Shown piece after piece: positions 44,315 to 53,079 of a stretch of 64,000 nucleotides of DNA; the stretch's first letter is position 1; each line of letters starts with the position of its first letter. The notes beneath the pieces were generated by a model. It saw only the letters and a list, made by a program, of their open reading frames with translations, had not been told where the DNA came from and did no database searches. The translations under genes were made by a program, and so were the position numbers. This DNA is from Amazonocrinis nigriterrae CENA67 (lineage in GTDB: Bacteria; Cyanobacteriota; Cyanobacteriia; Cyanobacteriales; Nostocaceae). Location: NCBI RefSeq assembly GCF_016056305.1, contig NZ_JAECZC010000010.1, forward strand, positions 36,576-100,575, written 5' to 3'.

Positions 44315-45376
44315 ATGGTATCTACTTTAGATGATACAAAGCGTCAAGCTATTGGTACAAAATTAGCAGATATTAAATTACTCCAAGAGTTGGTAATTCA
44401 AATTGAGCAACAACTTTTGAGAGAATCCAACGATAGCGAAATCTCCGATCGCTTGCGGAAGTTCCTCGATGATGACAAGAAAAATCTGGGTATTATAGAA
44501 ACTGTAATTGTTCAGTATGGCAACCCCGCCGAACCAAAACAAACAGTTAAAGAAGAAGCTGACAAGATTCGCCAATTGATGCAGGGTTCTGAATTATCTT
44601 TCTTTGAAAAAGTATCTAAGCACGAATTGCTTAAGCATCAACAAGTAATGAGCGGCTTGTTAGTTCATAAGGCTGCACAAAAAGTTGGTGCTGACGTACT
44701 GGCTGCAATTGGCCCTATCAATACTGTTAACTTTGAAAACCGCGCTCACCAAGAGCAACTCAAAGGTATTCTCGAAATCTTGGGTGTTCGTGAACTCACC
44801 GGACAAGAAGCAGATCAAGGTATTTGGGGACGAGTTCAAGATGCGATCGCAGCATTTAGTGGTGTGGTAGGTAGCGCTGTTACCCAAGGTACTGATAAAC
44901 AAGACGCTAACATCCAAGATATCATCCGCTTGGATCACCAAAAGGTGAATGTCCTGTTTACTGAAATAGCTGCAAGCAATGACCCACAAAAGCTTCAAGA
45001 GTACTTCGGTCAACTCTACAAGGATCTGACTGCTCACGCTGAAGCTGAGGAAGAAGTTGTTTATCCTAGAGCGCGTGCTTTCTACGGTCAAGAAGACACT
45101 CAAGAACTCTTCGACGAACAAGCTCAAATGAAGCAGTTGTTGGCAGAAATCAAGAGGATTGACCCCTCTACATCTACATCTCAGTTCAAGGATAGAGTTA
45201 AGAATCTAGCAGACATCGTGATGGATCACGTCCGTCAAGAAGAAAGCACATTGTTTGCTGCTATTCGCAATAACTTGAGCAGTGACCAAAGTGAACAATG
45301 GGCTACCGAATTCAAGGCGGCTAAAGCCAAAATCCAACAGAGATTAGCTAAAGAAAGCCAAGGTGCTGCACGGTAG
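44315..45376 (+). CDS. Hemerythrin HHE-domain protein
   Basis: A 353-residue protein with AGGAG 9 bp before the ATG. The N-terminal 190 residues are helical, with repeats of a ferritin-like appearance (EIETV..KLADIKLLQELVIQIEQQ-type segments). The C-terminal part is an HHE domain with the iron ligands in DIIRLDHQKVNVLF, LTAHAEAEEEVVYPR and VMDHVRQEESTLF. Such proteins bind a di-iron centre and may sense or store O2, NO or iron. It is divergent from DUF2993-DUF2231 and convergent with metK. Confidence 0.9.
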   Translation: MVSTLDDTKRQAIGTKLADIKLLQELVIQIEQQLLRESNDSEISDRLRKFLDDDKKNLGIIETVIVQYGNPAEPKQTVKEEADKIRQLMQGSELSFFEKVSKHELLKHQQVMSGLLVHKAAQKVGADVLAAIGPINTVNFENRAHQEQLKGILEILGVRELTGQEADQGIWGRVQDAIAAFSGVVGSAVTQGTDKQDANIQDIIRLDHQKVNVLFTEIAASNDPQKLQEYFGQLYKDLTAHAEAEEEVVYPRARAFYGQEDTQELFDEQAQMKQLLAEIKRIDPSTSTSQFKDRVKNLADIVMDHVRQEESTLFAAIRNNLSSDQSEQWATEFKAAKAKIQQRLAKESQGAAR

Positions 45377-45418
45377 GTTTAGACCACGAGTGAACATCAA
45401 AAATAGCTAAGTATTTGT

Positions 45419-45458
45419 AGGGCGATCGCTAAGTTAAAATAATGAGCGATCGCCCTTT
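45419..45458 (+). terminator. Intrinsic terminator containing HIP1
   Basis: AGGGCGATCGCT pairs perfectly with AGCGATCGCCCT over a 13-base loop and is followed by TTTT. Each arm contains the HIP1 octamer. It ends the hemerythrin transcript. Confidence 0.85.
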
Positions 45459-45471
45459 TCATCTAATTTTT

Positions 45472-45506
45472 GGCGGTGCGTTGCGCTGCACGACAACGCA
45501 CCCTAC
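45472..45506. repeat. Dispersed palindromic repeat, inverted copy
   Basis: GGCGGTGCGTTGCGCTG with CGACAACGCACCCTAC is the reverse orientation of the repeat at 14251. Like that copy it lies between two convergent genes. Confidence 0.75.
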
Positions 45507-45557
45507 ATATAATCCTCCCAGTCCCTAATCACCAGTCCCTAGTACCCAGTCCCCAGT

Positions 45558-46742
45558 TTAAAAAACACTAATTTTATCTATTTGTTCCCAAGGAAGTTCT
45601 ATATCTACCCTACCCACATGACCATAAGCAGCTAATTTTCTATAGAAACTACCCTTATTCAATGAAGGTAAATGCCTTAAATTAAACTGTTTAATAATAC
45701 CTGCAATGCGAAAATCAAAATGCTTTTCTAGTAAAGTTGTGATTTCTTCATCAGAAATTTTGCCTGTACCAAAAGTTTCTACTTGCACACTCACAGGTCT
45801 AGCTAGTCCTATAGAATAACTTAGTTGGACTTCACATTCATCAGCAAGCTTGGCAGCAACTACATTTTTAGCTGCATAACGAGCAGCATAAGCTCCCACT
45901 CTGTCTATCCTAATGGGGTCTTTTCCGCTTAACGCTGAACCACTATGTTTGGAATATTCACCATAAGTATCTATGGCGTTTTTTCTACCTGTTACTCCAG
46001 AATGAGCCGCAGGCCCGCCTTTAATAAACGGCCCATCAGGATTAATAAATATTCTTGTCCGCTCATCCGGTTTAATGTCTTCATCTACAAACACAGGATA
46101 AATTACAGCTTCTCTAATATCATCTTGTAATTGCTGCAAATCTGGTTTTGAAGCTTTATTTTGACTGGCAATTACTGTTATACTATGAATTCTATAAGGT
46201 CGGCGATTTTTATATTCAACTCCTACTTGAGTCTTGCCATCAGGGGTAAGATATGTCAGTATTTTTTGCCGTCTCACCTCACTAATTTGCCTCGCCAGTT
46301 TATGGGCTAGCCATATTGGTAGCGGCATGAGAGTATATGTTTGATTGCAGGCGAAGCCAAAGACTGTTGCTTGATTGTTAACAGTAACTTTTTCTATTTC
46401 TTCGTCAGACAGATTTGTTTCATTAAATAAATGATATTGCTCAGGGGGTAATTCTCTTAAGCTGGTCAAAATACTACAAGTCTTACCATTAAATTCTTTC
46501 TGTTCGTAACCAACCTGATCAATTACCTGTCTAGCTATGGTAGTAAAATCTACATTAGCGTTAGGTTCAAATCTAGCAGCTAGGAAAACTATGCCTGTGG
46601 ATACAGCACATTCTGTAATTACTCTAGAGAAGGGATCTTGCTGCAAAAAACGATCTACGATCGCATCACTGATCTGATCGCAAAGTTTATCAGGATGTCC
46701 CTCTGTGACTGATTCTGATGTAAACATGAAGTCTTTTTTCAT
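45558..46742 (-). CDS. metK: Divergent S-adenosylmethionine synthetase
   Basis: A 394-residue MetK-family protein: SESVTEGHPDKLCDQISDAI is intact, as are the PDGKTQV, VTGRK and SGKDP segments. Several catalytic positions differ from canonical MetK: GDQG is NNQA (residues 122-125), GDAGLTGRK is AHSGVTGRK (H247 in place of the Asp), and DTYGG is DTYGE. It follows the P-type ATPase gene by 63 bp on the same strand, an unusual partner. It may be a paralog with altered activity, or a fast-evolving enzyme; a normal metK would be expected elsewhere if the former. Confidence 0.85.
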   Translation of the reverse strand: MKKDFMFTSESVTEGHPDKLCDQISDAIVDRFLQQDPFSRVITECAVSTGIVFLAARFEPNANVDFTTIARQVIDQVGYEQKEFNGKTCSILTSLRELPPEQYHLFNETNLSDEEIEKVTVNNQATVFGFACNQTYTLMPLPIWLAHKLARQISEVRRQKILTYLTPDGKTQVGVEYKNRRPYRIHSITVIASQNKASKPDLQQLQDDIREAVIYPVFVDEDIKPDERTRIFINPDGPFIKGGPAAHSGVTGRKNAIDTYGEYSKHSGSALSGKDPIRIDRVGAYAARYAAKNVVAAKLADECEVQLSYSIGLARPVSVQVETFGTGKISDEEITTLLEKHFDFRIAGIIKQFNLRHLPSLNKGSFYRKLAAYGHVGRVDIELPWEQIDKISVF

Positions 46743-46805
46743 ATTTGAACCACCTAGACACTAAGACACAAAACAATAAGATGTACTTTGATTTCTCAAG
46801 ATTTA

Positions 46806-49800
46806 TTAGATTTGCTGTGGAGAAGAATTTTGAATTTTTTTTGTGCTTTCATTTACTAATAAAGGCAGTAAAGCACTACTACCAATTACAGCAGTATCCA
46901 ATAGATTAATTGGTGCAATTTTTAAAATACTCCTTAATTGTGGGACAGCTATAGCTAAGAGTTGTATGGCAAAAGAACCTGTAACGGCAGCATTTAAGTA
47001 AGGATTATTTGGGAGTTTTTCTTTACTGAATATGCTATGTTGTTCGGAACGGCTGCTGATAGTATGCAGTAGTTGGGCTGATGTCAAACTCATAAAAGCA
47101 ATGGTGCTGGCTTGAGGGCCAATACCATATCTGGACATGGCATAACCATAGGCTGCTAAAGTGCTAACTGATATTGTTGCTGACTCAAAAGTAATTCTGC
47201 CAAAGTCGGAATTCTTAATAATTGGTTCGTTGGGGTTGCGGGGTGGCTGACTTAAGACATCGGGTTCTGGTGCTTCCATCGCTAGGGAAAGACCGGGGAA
47301 AATGTCAGTTACTAAATTCAACCATAAAAGTTGAATGGCGTTTAAGGGTTCGCCTATACCGACGGCGGTGGCGGTGGTCATGACCATGATTTCACTCAGG
47401 TTTGTAGCTAGCAAAAAATGCACGGATTTTCTGATGTTGTTGTAGATTGTTCTTCCTCGACTAACGGCAATCATCATGGTTTCGAGTCTGTCATCTTCGA
47501 GAATGATATCTGCAACTTCTCGCGCTACATCGGTGCCGCCTTTACCCATTGCTACACCGACTTGTGCAGCTTTCAGGGCTGGTGCATCATTAATGCCATC
47601 GCCGGTCATGGCGACAACTTTGCCGGCTGCTTGCAAAGCTTGGACGATTTGCAGTTTATTGCTAGGACTGATGCGGGCAAAAACATCTACTTTATCGCTG
47701 AGTGCTGTTAATGCTTCGGGAGTGAGATTGTTGAGGTTAGTAGAATCGAGAATTTCTAGTTGTGGATCTCGGTTTAATTCTAATTCTTTAGCGATCGCGT
47801 ATGCTGTTGGACTTTGATCACCGGTAATCATCACTGTATCAATGCCAGCTTGATGAAAGTCCCTTATTAATGCTTTGGCACCTTTTCTGATTGGGTCTGC
47901 CATTCCCACCAGACCCAACCAGATTAAGTCTGATTCGTGATTGTTGCCGTTGCGAGTCTCATCAATATATCCATATGCTACTCCCAAAACTCGCAGTGCC
48001 TTTCCGGCCATGCGATCGTTTTCAATTTCAATCGTCTGTCTGTCTTCTTCTGTTAAAGGCACAACTTGCCCATTTTTCATCCACTCTTGGCATATCTGAA
48101 TCACTTCGGCGGGATTACCTTTGACTGCAACAAACTTTTGGTGATTGTAAGTCTCATGAATTGTACTCATGAGGTTACGGTTTTCTGACCGCAGATTAGT
48201 TTGCAGTAGGGGATACTTTTGCCTGAGTTCTATGACATCCACCCCAGCACTAATTGCCATGTAGATTAGGGCATTTTCTGTTGCTGAACCTATGACTTGA
48301 TATTCATGCTTAGTTGTGTTCAGTGAGGGAGATGAGGGGGATGAGGGGGATGTTACTTGTTTATTTCTCAGCAACTGAGTATCGCCATTGTTTTGTTTGC
48401 TGACTTCACTTTCATTACAAAGAACTGATACATGAATTAGCTTTAATAGTTCATCACTGGTATAGGGATTAATTTTTTCTTCCCCTGCAATTAATTCGCC
48501 GTCTGAAACTTTAATTTGTCTGGTGTTAGTCTGTATCTCTACTACAGACATTTTATTTTCTGTAATTGTCCCGGTTTTATCTAAACAAATCGACTGTACC
48601 GAACCTAAAGCTTCTACTGCACTCAGACTCCGAACGAGGACATTATTCTTCCTCATATCTAGGATGCCTAAAGCCAAAGTTGTTGTTGCAATTGTGGGTA
48701 GTCCTTCTGGCACTGCTGCTACTGCTAGAGATATGGATGATTTCAGCATTTGCACTAAACCATATCCCCGTAGTAGTCCTAAACCAAAGACAACACCACA
48801 AATCCCCATACCAATTAAAACTAATTGACTGCCGACTTGATCTAGTTGTCTTTCTAAAGGAGTTTCTGTAGATTTTGCCTCACCTACTAGTTGTTGAATT
48901 TTGCCCATTTCTGTAAATTTGCCTGTGGCTACAACCACAGCTAATCCTTGACCGCCAGTCACTAAAGTCCCCTTGTAAATCATGTTCAGGCGATCGCCCA
49001 AGGGCACATCTTCATCAGTCACAGATGTAGTATTTTTAGTAACGGGGATACTCTCACCAGTCAAGGCAGACTCATCCACACTCAGCTGTTCACACTGGAT
49101 AAGTCTGGCATCTGCTGCCACATAGCTGCCAGGTTTGAGAACTAAAATCTCTCCCAAGACGACATTTTCTGTAGGAATTTCTATTAATTTGCTTTCTCTA
49201 ATTACCCAAGTTGATGTTTGTTCTCGGCTTTTTAAAGACTCAATGATTCTTTCTGATTGGGTTTCTGTGGTGTAACCAATGGCTGCATTCAGACCAACAA
49301 CACCCATAATTACTATGGCATCGACCACTCCGCCAGTGAAAATAGAAATTCCCGCAGCCACCCCTAGTAAAGCAACTGGTAGAGATTTGAATTGGTCAAT
49401 TAAGATGCTTAAATTGTTACGCGTAGCTGTTTCAGATAAAACATTCGGCCCATATTTATGCAGATTTGCTACGGCAGATTCATGTGTTAATCCTGATGTT
49501 GAAGTATTGAATGTGTCTAGAATCTTATCTGCTGGCATTAAATGCCAATTTTCTTGTCTTTGTTCTTTGGCATGGGCAAGAGATTGTCTAGTTTTTGGTA
49601 CTTTCTCGATTTTCTCTATCTGAGTTGGTTGAGATTTTTTTTGATAATCTAATACGGCTTGATGAATTAAAGTGGCAATTTTATTAATGCTATTTTCTTG
49701 CTTAAAAGTAACCAGAACATTACTGGTTAAGGGATTTGCTGAAATATAAGTGATTTCTGGATTATGGGAGAGCGATCGCTCTAAGTAGTTTTTCAAAGAT

Positions 49801-49931
49801 GGCGAACGATAAAGCTCATTTATTTTGTATCTTGCTCTTCCTTTGACTTTGGTATGTATTGCTTTAATCACAGCAATTTTGGCTCCTGATAATGCACCCA
49901 AATAACTGTCAGTTAAAATTCTTTTCCTCAA
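46806..49931 (-). CDS. P-type cation ATPase with N-terminal HMA-like domain
   Basis: A 1041-residue pump. Residues about 20-95 form an HMA-like domain (HTKVKGRARYKINELYRS) without a CxxC. The P2-type core has the actuator LTGESIPVTK, PEGLPTIATTTLALG in M4, the phosphorylation site DKTGTIT, and TGDGINDAPALKAAQVGVAMG. The PEGLP motif favours Ca2+ or another non-heavy-metal cation, in contrast to the HMA fusion. The N-domain contains a Ser/Pro-rich insertion (TSPSSPSSPS) from a 9-bp DNA repeat. The start appears to be TTG at 49931; a GTG 20 codons later is an alternative. Confidence 0.9.
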   Translation of the reverse strand: MRKRILTDSYLGALSGAKIAVIKAIHTKVKGRARYKINELYRSPSLKNYLERSLSHNPEITYISANPLTSNVLVTFKQENSINKIATLIHQAVLDYQKKSQPTQIEKIEKVPKTRQSLAHAKEQRQENWHLMPADKILDTFNTSTSGLTHESAVANLHKYGPNVLSETATRNNLSILIDQFKSLPVALLGVAAGISIFTGGVVDAIVIMGVVGLNAAIGYTTETQSERIIESLKSREQTSTWVIRESKLIEIPTENVVLGEILVLKPGSYVAADARLIQCEQLSVDESALTGESIPVTKNTTSVTDEDVPLGDRLNMIYKGTLVTGGQGLAVVVATGKFTEMGKIQQLVGEAKSTETPLERQLDQVGSQLVLIGMGICGVVFGLGLLRGYGLVQMLKSSISLAVAAVPEGLPTIATTTLALGILDMRKNNVLVRSLSAVEALGSVQSICLDKTGTITENKMSVVEIQTNTRQIKVSDGELIAGEEKINPYTSDELLKLIHVSVLCNESEVSKQNNGDTQLLRNKQVTSPSSPSSPSLNTTKHEYQVIGSATENALIYMAISAGVDVIELRQKYPLLQTNLRSENRNLMSTIHETYNHQKFVAVKGNPAEVIQICQEWMKNGQVVPLTEEDRQTIEIENDRMAGKALRVLGVAYGYIDETRNGNNHESDLIWLGLVGMADPIRKGAKALIRDFHQAGIDTVMITGDQSPTAYAIAKELELNRDPQLEILDSTNLNNLTPEALTALSDKVDVFARISPSNKLQIVQALQAAGKVVAMTGDGINDAPALKAAQVGVAMGKGGTDVAREVADIILEDDRLETMMIAVSRGRTIYNNIRKSVHFLLATNLSEIMVMTTATAVGIGEPLNAIQLLWLNLVTDIFPGLSLAMEAPEPDVLSQPPRNPNEPIIKNSDFGRITFESATISVSTLAAYGYAMSRYGIGPQASTIAFMSLTSAQLLHTISSRSEQHSIFSKEKLPNNPYLNAAVTGSFAIQLLAIAVPQLRSILKIAPINLLDTAVIGSSALLPLLVNESTKKIQNSSPQQI
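48325..48353. repeat. 9-bp in-frame repeat inside the ATPase gene
   Basis: Three near-copies of GATGAGGGG encode the Ser-Pro-Ser stretch in the nucleotide-binding domain. The same CCCCTCAT oligomer is otherwise found between genes (for example 63460-63483). Confidence 0.75.
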
Positions 49932-50306
49932 GTTACTGATCTACAACAGTAATTAAGTCTTTCACTGGTGACATCAGCCCTAAGTTACAGAGGTATTTAA
50001 AATTGTTTTTTCTCTGAATTATTCATTTTATCTCAAACAAATAGTTAAAACTTTAAATGTAATTTTTTTTAATTTTTTCCTTGTCCCCAATATATACATA
50101 TATTCAAACACATACAGTAAATATCGCTCTTAGCGAATATCTCTATAGGTAGAAGTAAAAATTACAAATTATAGCGGAATTACTCCTATAGGTTCACGAA
50201 AATTAAATTAAAAAACGTTAATAGTATAAAAGAGTGAAACAGCCATTCAAATTAGCTGTAATCAATAACTCTCACTCAATAAAAAAGCATAGATAAGTTT
50301 AAGTAA
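49932..50306. other. A/T-rich divergent intergenic region
   Basis: 375 bp between the ATPase and PPOX genes. It must carry promoters for both directions. TATATACATATA near 50091 and long T runs are the only notable features. Confidence 0.4.
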
Positions 50307-50768
50307 ATGACAACTACTACAGATCAAAACCAGCAGATTCAGAAACTGCGTGAACTAATAGCAGACATTGACGCAGGGATGTTGACCACAGTAGATGATG
50401 ATGGCAGCTTGCATAGTTGTCCCATGTTAAAGAATAGCGATATAGATTCTGATGGTGTACTGTGGTTCTTCATTTATGGCAGTTCCCATAAAGCAACTGA
50501 GATTTCACACAATCAGCAAGTGAATGTCAGCTTCGTGTCACCTGATAGGCAGCGATATATTTCTGTATCAGGTACAGCACAAATAGTAAAAGACCGCAAC
50601 AAAATGCAAGAGAAATGGCAGCCAGAATTGCAAACCTGGTTTCCTCAAGGTATAGACGAACCTGATATTGCTTTGCTCAAAGTCAATATCAACAAGGCTG
50701 ATTATTGGGATAGTCACTCAAGCTATAAGCCACAAACAATTAATTTATCGAGCAAAACTAGGGTGTAG
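50307..50768 (+). CDS. Pyridoxamine-phosphate-oxidase-fold (general stress protein 26-like) protein
   Basis: A 153-residue split-barrel flavin-binding protein: IADIDAGMLTTVDDDGSLHSCPML, WFFIYGSSHKATEI, VNVSFVSPDRQRYISVSGTA and the final KADYWDSHS are features of the general stress protein 26 family. These bind FMN, FAD or F420-like cofactors and are usually stress induced. It lies 86 bp before an aldo/keto reductase on the same strand. Confidence 0.92.
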   Translation: MTTTTDQNQQIQKLRELIADIDAGMLTTVDDDGSLHSCPMLKNSDIDSDGVLWFFIYGSSHKATEISHNQQVNVSFVSPDRQRYISVSGTAQIVKDRNKMQEKWQPELQTWFPQGIDEPDIALLKVNINKADYWDSHSSYKPQTINLSSKTRV

Positions 50769-50854
50769 GAGGAAGAAAAAATTGTATTCTCATACACCCT
50801 GCCCTAAATCTTGGTGAATTAGGAAATTTCAGTATTGTTAGGTACAACAAGCCA

Positions 50855-51985
50855 ATGGCAGATAAAAACGACGAAACTGTCCAAAAGCATCTACCTCAAG
50901 AGGTAAAACGTCGGCAGTTCTTACAGGGGCTAGGCTTTATTGGTGCAGGCGCAGGGGCAATTTTTAGCGATCGCATCCTCAATGGCAATTCCCAAGCCGA
51001 AGCCGCACAAGTAGAAGAATTATCTGCAACTCCCATAAATAGCCAAAGCACAAGCCCAAGCACAGGTGAAATTCCCCGCCGTCCATTGGGAAAAACAGGG
51101 GTATCAGTGTCAGCCATTGGGCTGGGTGGTGCGACTTTGGGGCAAGCAAAGAACAAACAAGAAGCGATTCGCATCGCCCACGAAGCCATTGATCACGGCA
51201 TCACCTTCATGGATAACGCTTGGGAGTACAACCAGCACCGCAGTGAAGAGTGGATGGGAGAGGCATTACAAGGGCGACGGGATAAAGTCTTTTTAATGAC
51301 CAAAGTTTGCACCCACGGACGCGATCGCAAAGTGGCAATGCAACAACTTGAAGAATCCCTACGCCGCCTCAAAACTGACCACCTTGATTTGTGGCAAATC
51401 CACGAAGTTGTTTACTACAACGACCCAGAAATGATATTCCGTACCAACGGGGCAATTGAAGCTTTAGATCAAGCCAAGAAAGAGGGTAAAGTCAGGTTTG
51501 TAGGCTTTACGGGGCATAAAGACCCAGCCATTCATCTGAAGATGCTTTCTTACAATTACCCGTTTGATACAGTGCAACTACCGCTAAATTGTTTTGATGC
51601 CACCTTTAAAAGCTTTGAACAACAGGTTTTACCAGAACTCAACAAACGGGGAATTGCCGCCATCGGGATGAAAAGTCTCAGTGGAAATGGTGATGCCATC
51701 AAAAAAGGCATACTGACACCACAAGAAGCTATACGCTATGTCATGAGTTTACCAATTGCTACCTTGGTTAGCGGCATTGATTCCTTAGCTGTGCTGCGAC
51801 AGAACTTAGCCATTGCCCGTGGTTTTCAGCCAATGCAGGCACAAGAAATACAAGCACTGCGCGATCGCTGTGCCCAATATGCTGCTGATGGGCGTTTTGA
51901 ACTATTCAAATCCTCCAAAGCATTTGACGCAGACGAAGGCAGAATCCAGCATGGCTTCCCACCTCAAAATCAAGTTGCAAGTTAG
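50855..51985 (+). CDS. Tat-exported aldo/keto reductase
   Basis: A 376-residue AKR. The N-terminus has a twin-arginine-like signal (KRRQFLQGLGFIGAGAGAI), then a Ser/Thr-rich linker and the barrel starting RPLGKTGVSVSAIGLGGATL. The catalytic tetrad is visible: Asp and Tyr in ITFMDNAWEYNQHRSEE, Lys in FLMTKVCTHG and His in LWQIHEVVYY. The signal suggests NADPH-dependent reduction linked to the thylakoid lumen or periplasm, which is unusual for this family. Confidence 0.9.
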   Translation: MADKNDETVQKHLPQEVKRRQFLQGLGFIGAGAGAIFSDRILNGNSQAEAAQVEELSATPINSQSTSPSTGEIPRRPLGKTGVSVSAIGLGGATLGQAKNKQEAIRIAHEAIDHGITFMDNAWEYNQHRSEEWMGEALQGRRDKVFLMTKVCTHGRDRKVAMQQLEESLRRLKTDHLDLWQIHEVVYYNDPEMIFRTNGAIEALDQAKKEGKVRFVGFTGHKDPAIHLKMLSYNYPFDTVQLPLNCFDATFKSFEQQVLPELNKRGIAAIGMKSLSGNGDAIKKGILTPQEAIRYVMSLPIATLVSGIDSLAVLRQNLAIARGFQPMQAQEIQALRDRCAQYAADGRFELFKSSKAFDADEGRIQHGFPPQNQVAS

Positions 51986-52170
51986 GGATTGGGCATAGGG
52001 GAGCCATTGCGGTCTTGGGGTTTCCCCAAGTAGAGCAAATGGCGGCATAGGGCATTGGGAATTGGTTATTTTGTTCATCTTTGATGTCTGATCAAAGAGT
52101 ACAATGGATGCCTTACTCATATCTTCCACCAAACCCTCTGTCCCTCTTGCCTCCTATTGTTGAGTGATTC

Positions 52171-52800
52171 ATGACATTACAAGATTTTCAGGTTGACGAT
52201 CGCGATATCAGTGATGCAGCTTTGTCTGATTATTTAGAATCTGAAGCGATCGCTGTTGATACCGAAACGATGGGATTGTTACCCCAACGCGATCGCTTGT
52301 GTCTTGTGCAGCTATGCAACCCACAGGGCAATGTCACAGCTATTCGCATTGCTAAAGGACAAAAAACTGCCCCAAACCTCCAAAAACTGCTAGAAGCGCC
52401 AAATGTCGTTAAAATATTTCACTTTGCTCGTTTCGACATTGCGACTTTACGCTACAACCTGGGAATTAAGGTTCAGCCAATTTTTTGTACCAAGATTGCT
52501 AGTAAGTTAGCCCGTACTTACACCAATCGCCACGGACTTAAGGATGTGGTGCAAGAATTAGAACAAGTAGAACTAGATAAAAGCGCTCAAAGTTCTGATT
52601 GGGGGAACGCTGTTAATTTAAGTGAAGCCCAACTGAGTTACGCTGCCAATGATGTACGCTATTTACTCAGTGTGCAGCAGAAATTAACACAAATGCTTAA
52701 ACGAGAAGATCGTTGGGAACTTGCTCAAGAATGCTTTCAAGTTCTACCAACGATAGTTTCCTTAGACCTTTTGCAATTCAAAGACTTATTTGAACACTAA
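52171..52800 (+). CDS. rnd: Ribonuclease D (DEDDy 3'-5' exonuclease)
   Basis: A 209-residue exonuclease domain without the HRDC domains of long RNase D. The acidic site is visible: AVDTETMGL (ExoI), FHFARFDIATLRYNLG (ExoII) and YAANDVRYLL (ExoIII, Tyr and Asp). It trims the 3' ends of small structured RNAs. Single-domain forms are common in cyanobacteria. Confidence 0.94.
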   Translation: MTLQDFQVDDRDISDAALSDYLESEAIAVDTETMGLLPQRDRLCLVQLCNPQGNVTAIRIAKGQKTAPNLQKLLEAPNVVKIFHFARFDIATLRYNLGIKVQPIFCTKIASKLARTYTNRHGLKDVVQELEQVELDKSAQSSDWGNAVNLSEAQLSYAANDVRYLLSVQQKLTQMLKREDRWELAQECFQVLPTIVSLDLLQFKDLFEH

Positions 52801-52885
52801 GGGTAGGTCTTAGTTGTTAGTTGTTAGTTGTCAGTAGTCAGTTGTCATTTGTTAGTTGCTACTGACCACTGACCACTGACTACTG

Positions 52886-53035
52886 ATATCAAGTTCGCTT
52901 AATTACTTATAAAAAGCGAAGAACCCCACCCCGCCTTTGACTTGGGTCAAAGTTTCCCCTCCCCGTGAACGGGGAGGGGTTAGGGGTGGGGTGCAATGAC
53001 AGTGGGAATTATAACTATTTATCCGAACTTGATAT
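52886..53035. mobile_element. 150-bp MITE, copy B
   Basis: Inverted repeats ATATCAAGTTCG and CGAACTTGATAT bound exactly 150 bp. The right half (GGGGTGGGGTGCAATGAC, then GTGGGAAT-ATAACTA) matches copy A at 27648 nearly base for base; the centre differs. A terminal TA on both sides suggests a TA target duplication. CCACTGA-type heptamers continue on both sides (52806-52884 and 53037-53082). Confidence 0.8.
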
Positions 53036-53079
53036 GACCACTGACTACTGACCACTGACCACTGACCACTGACTAATGA

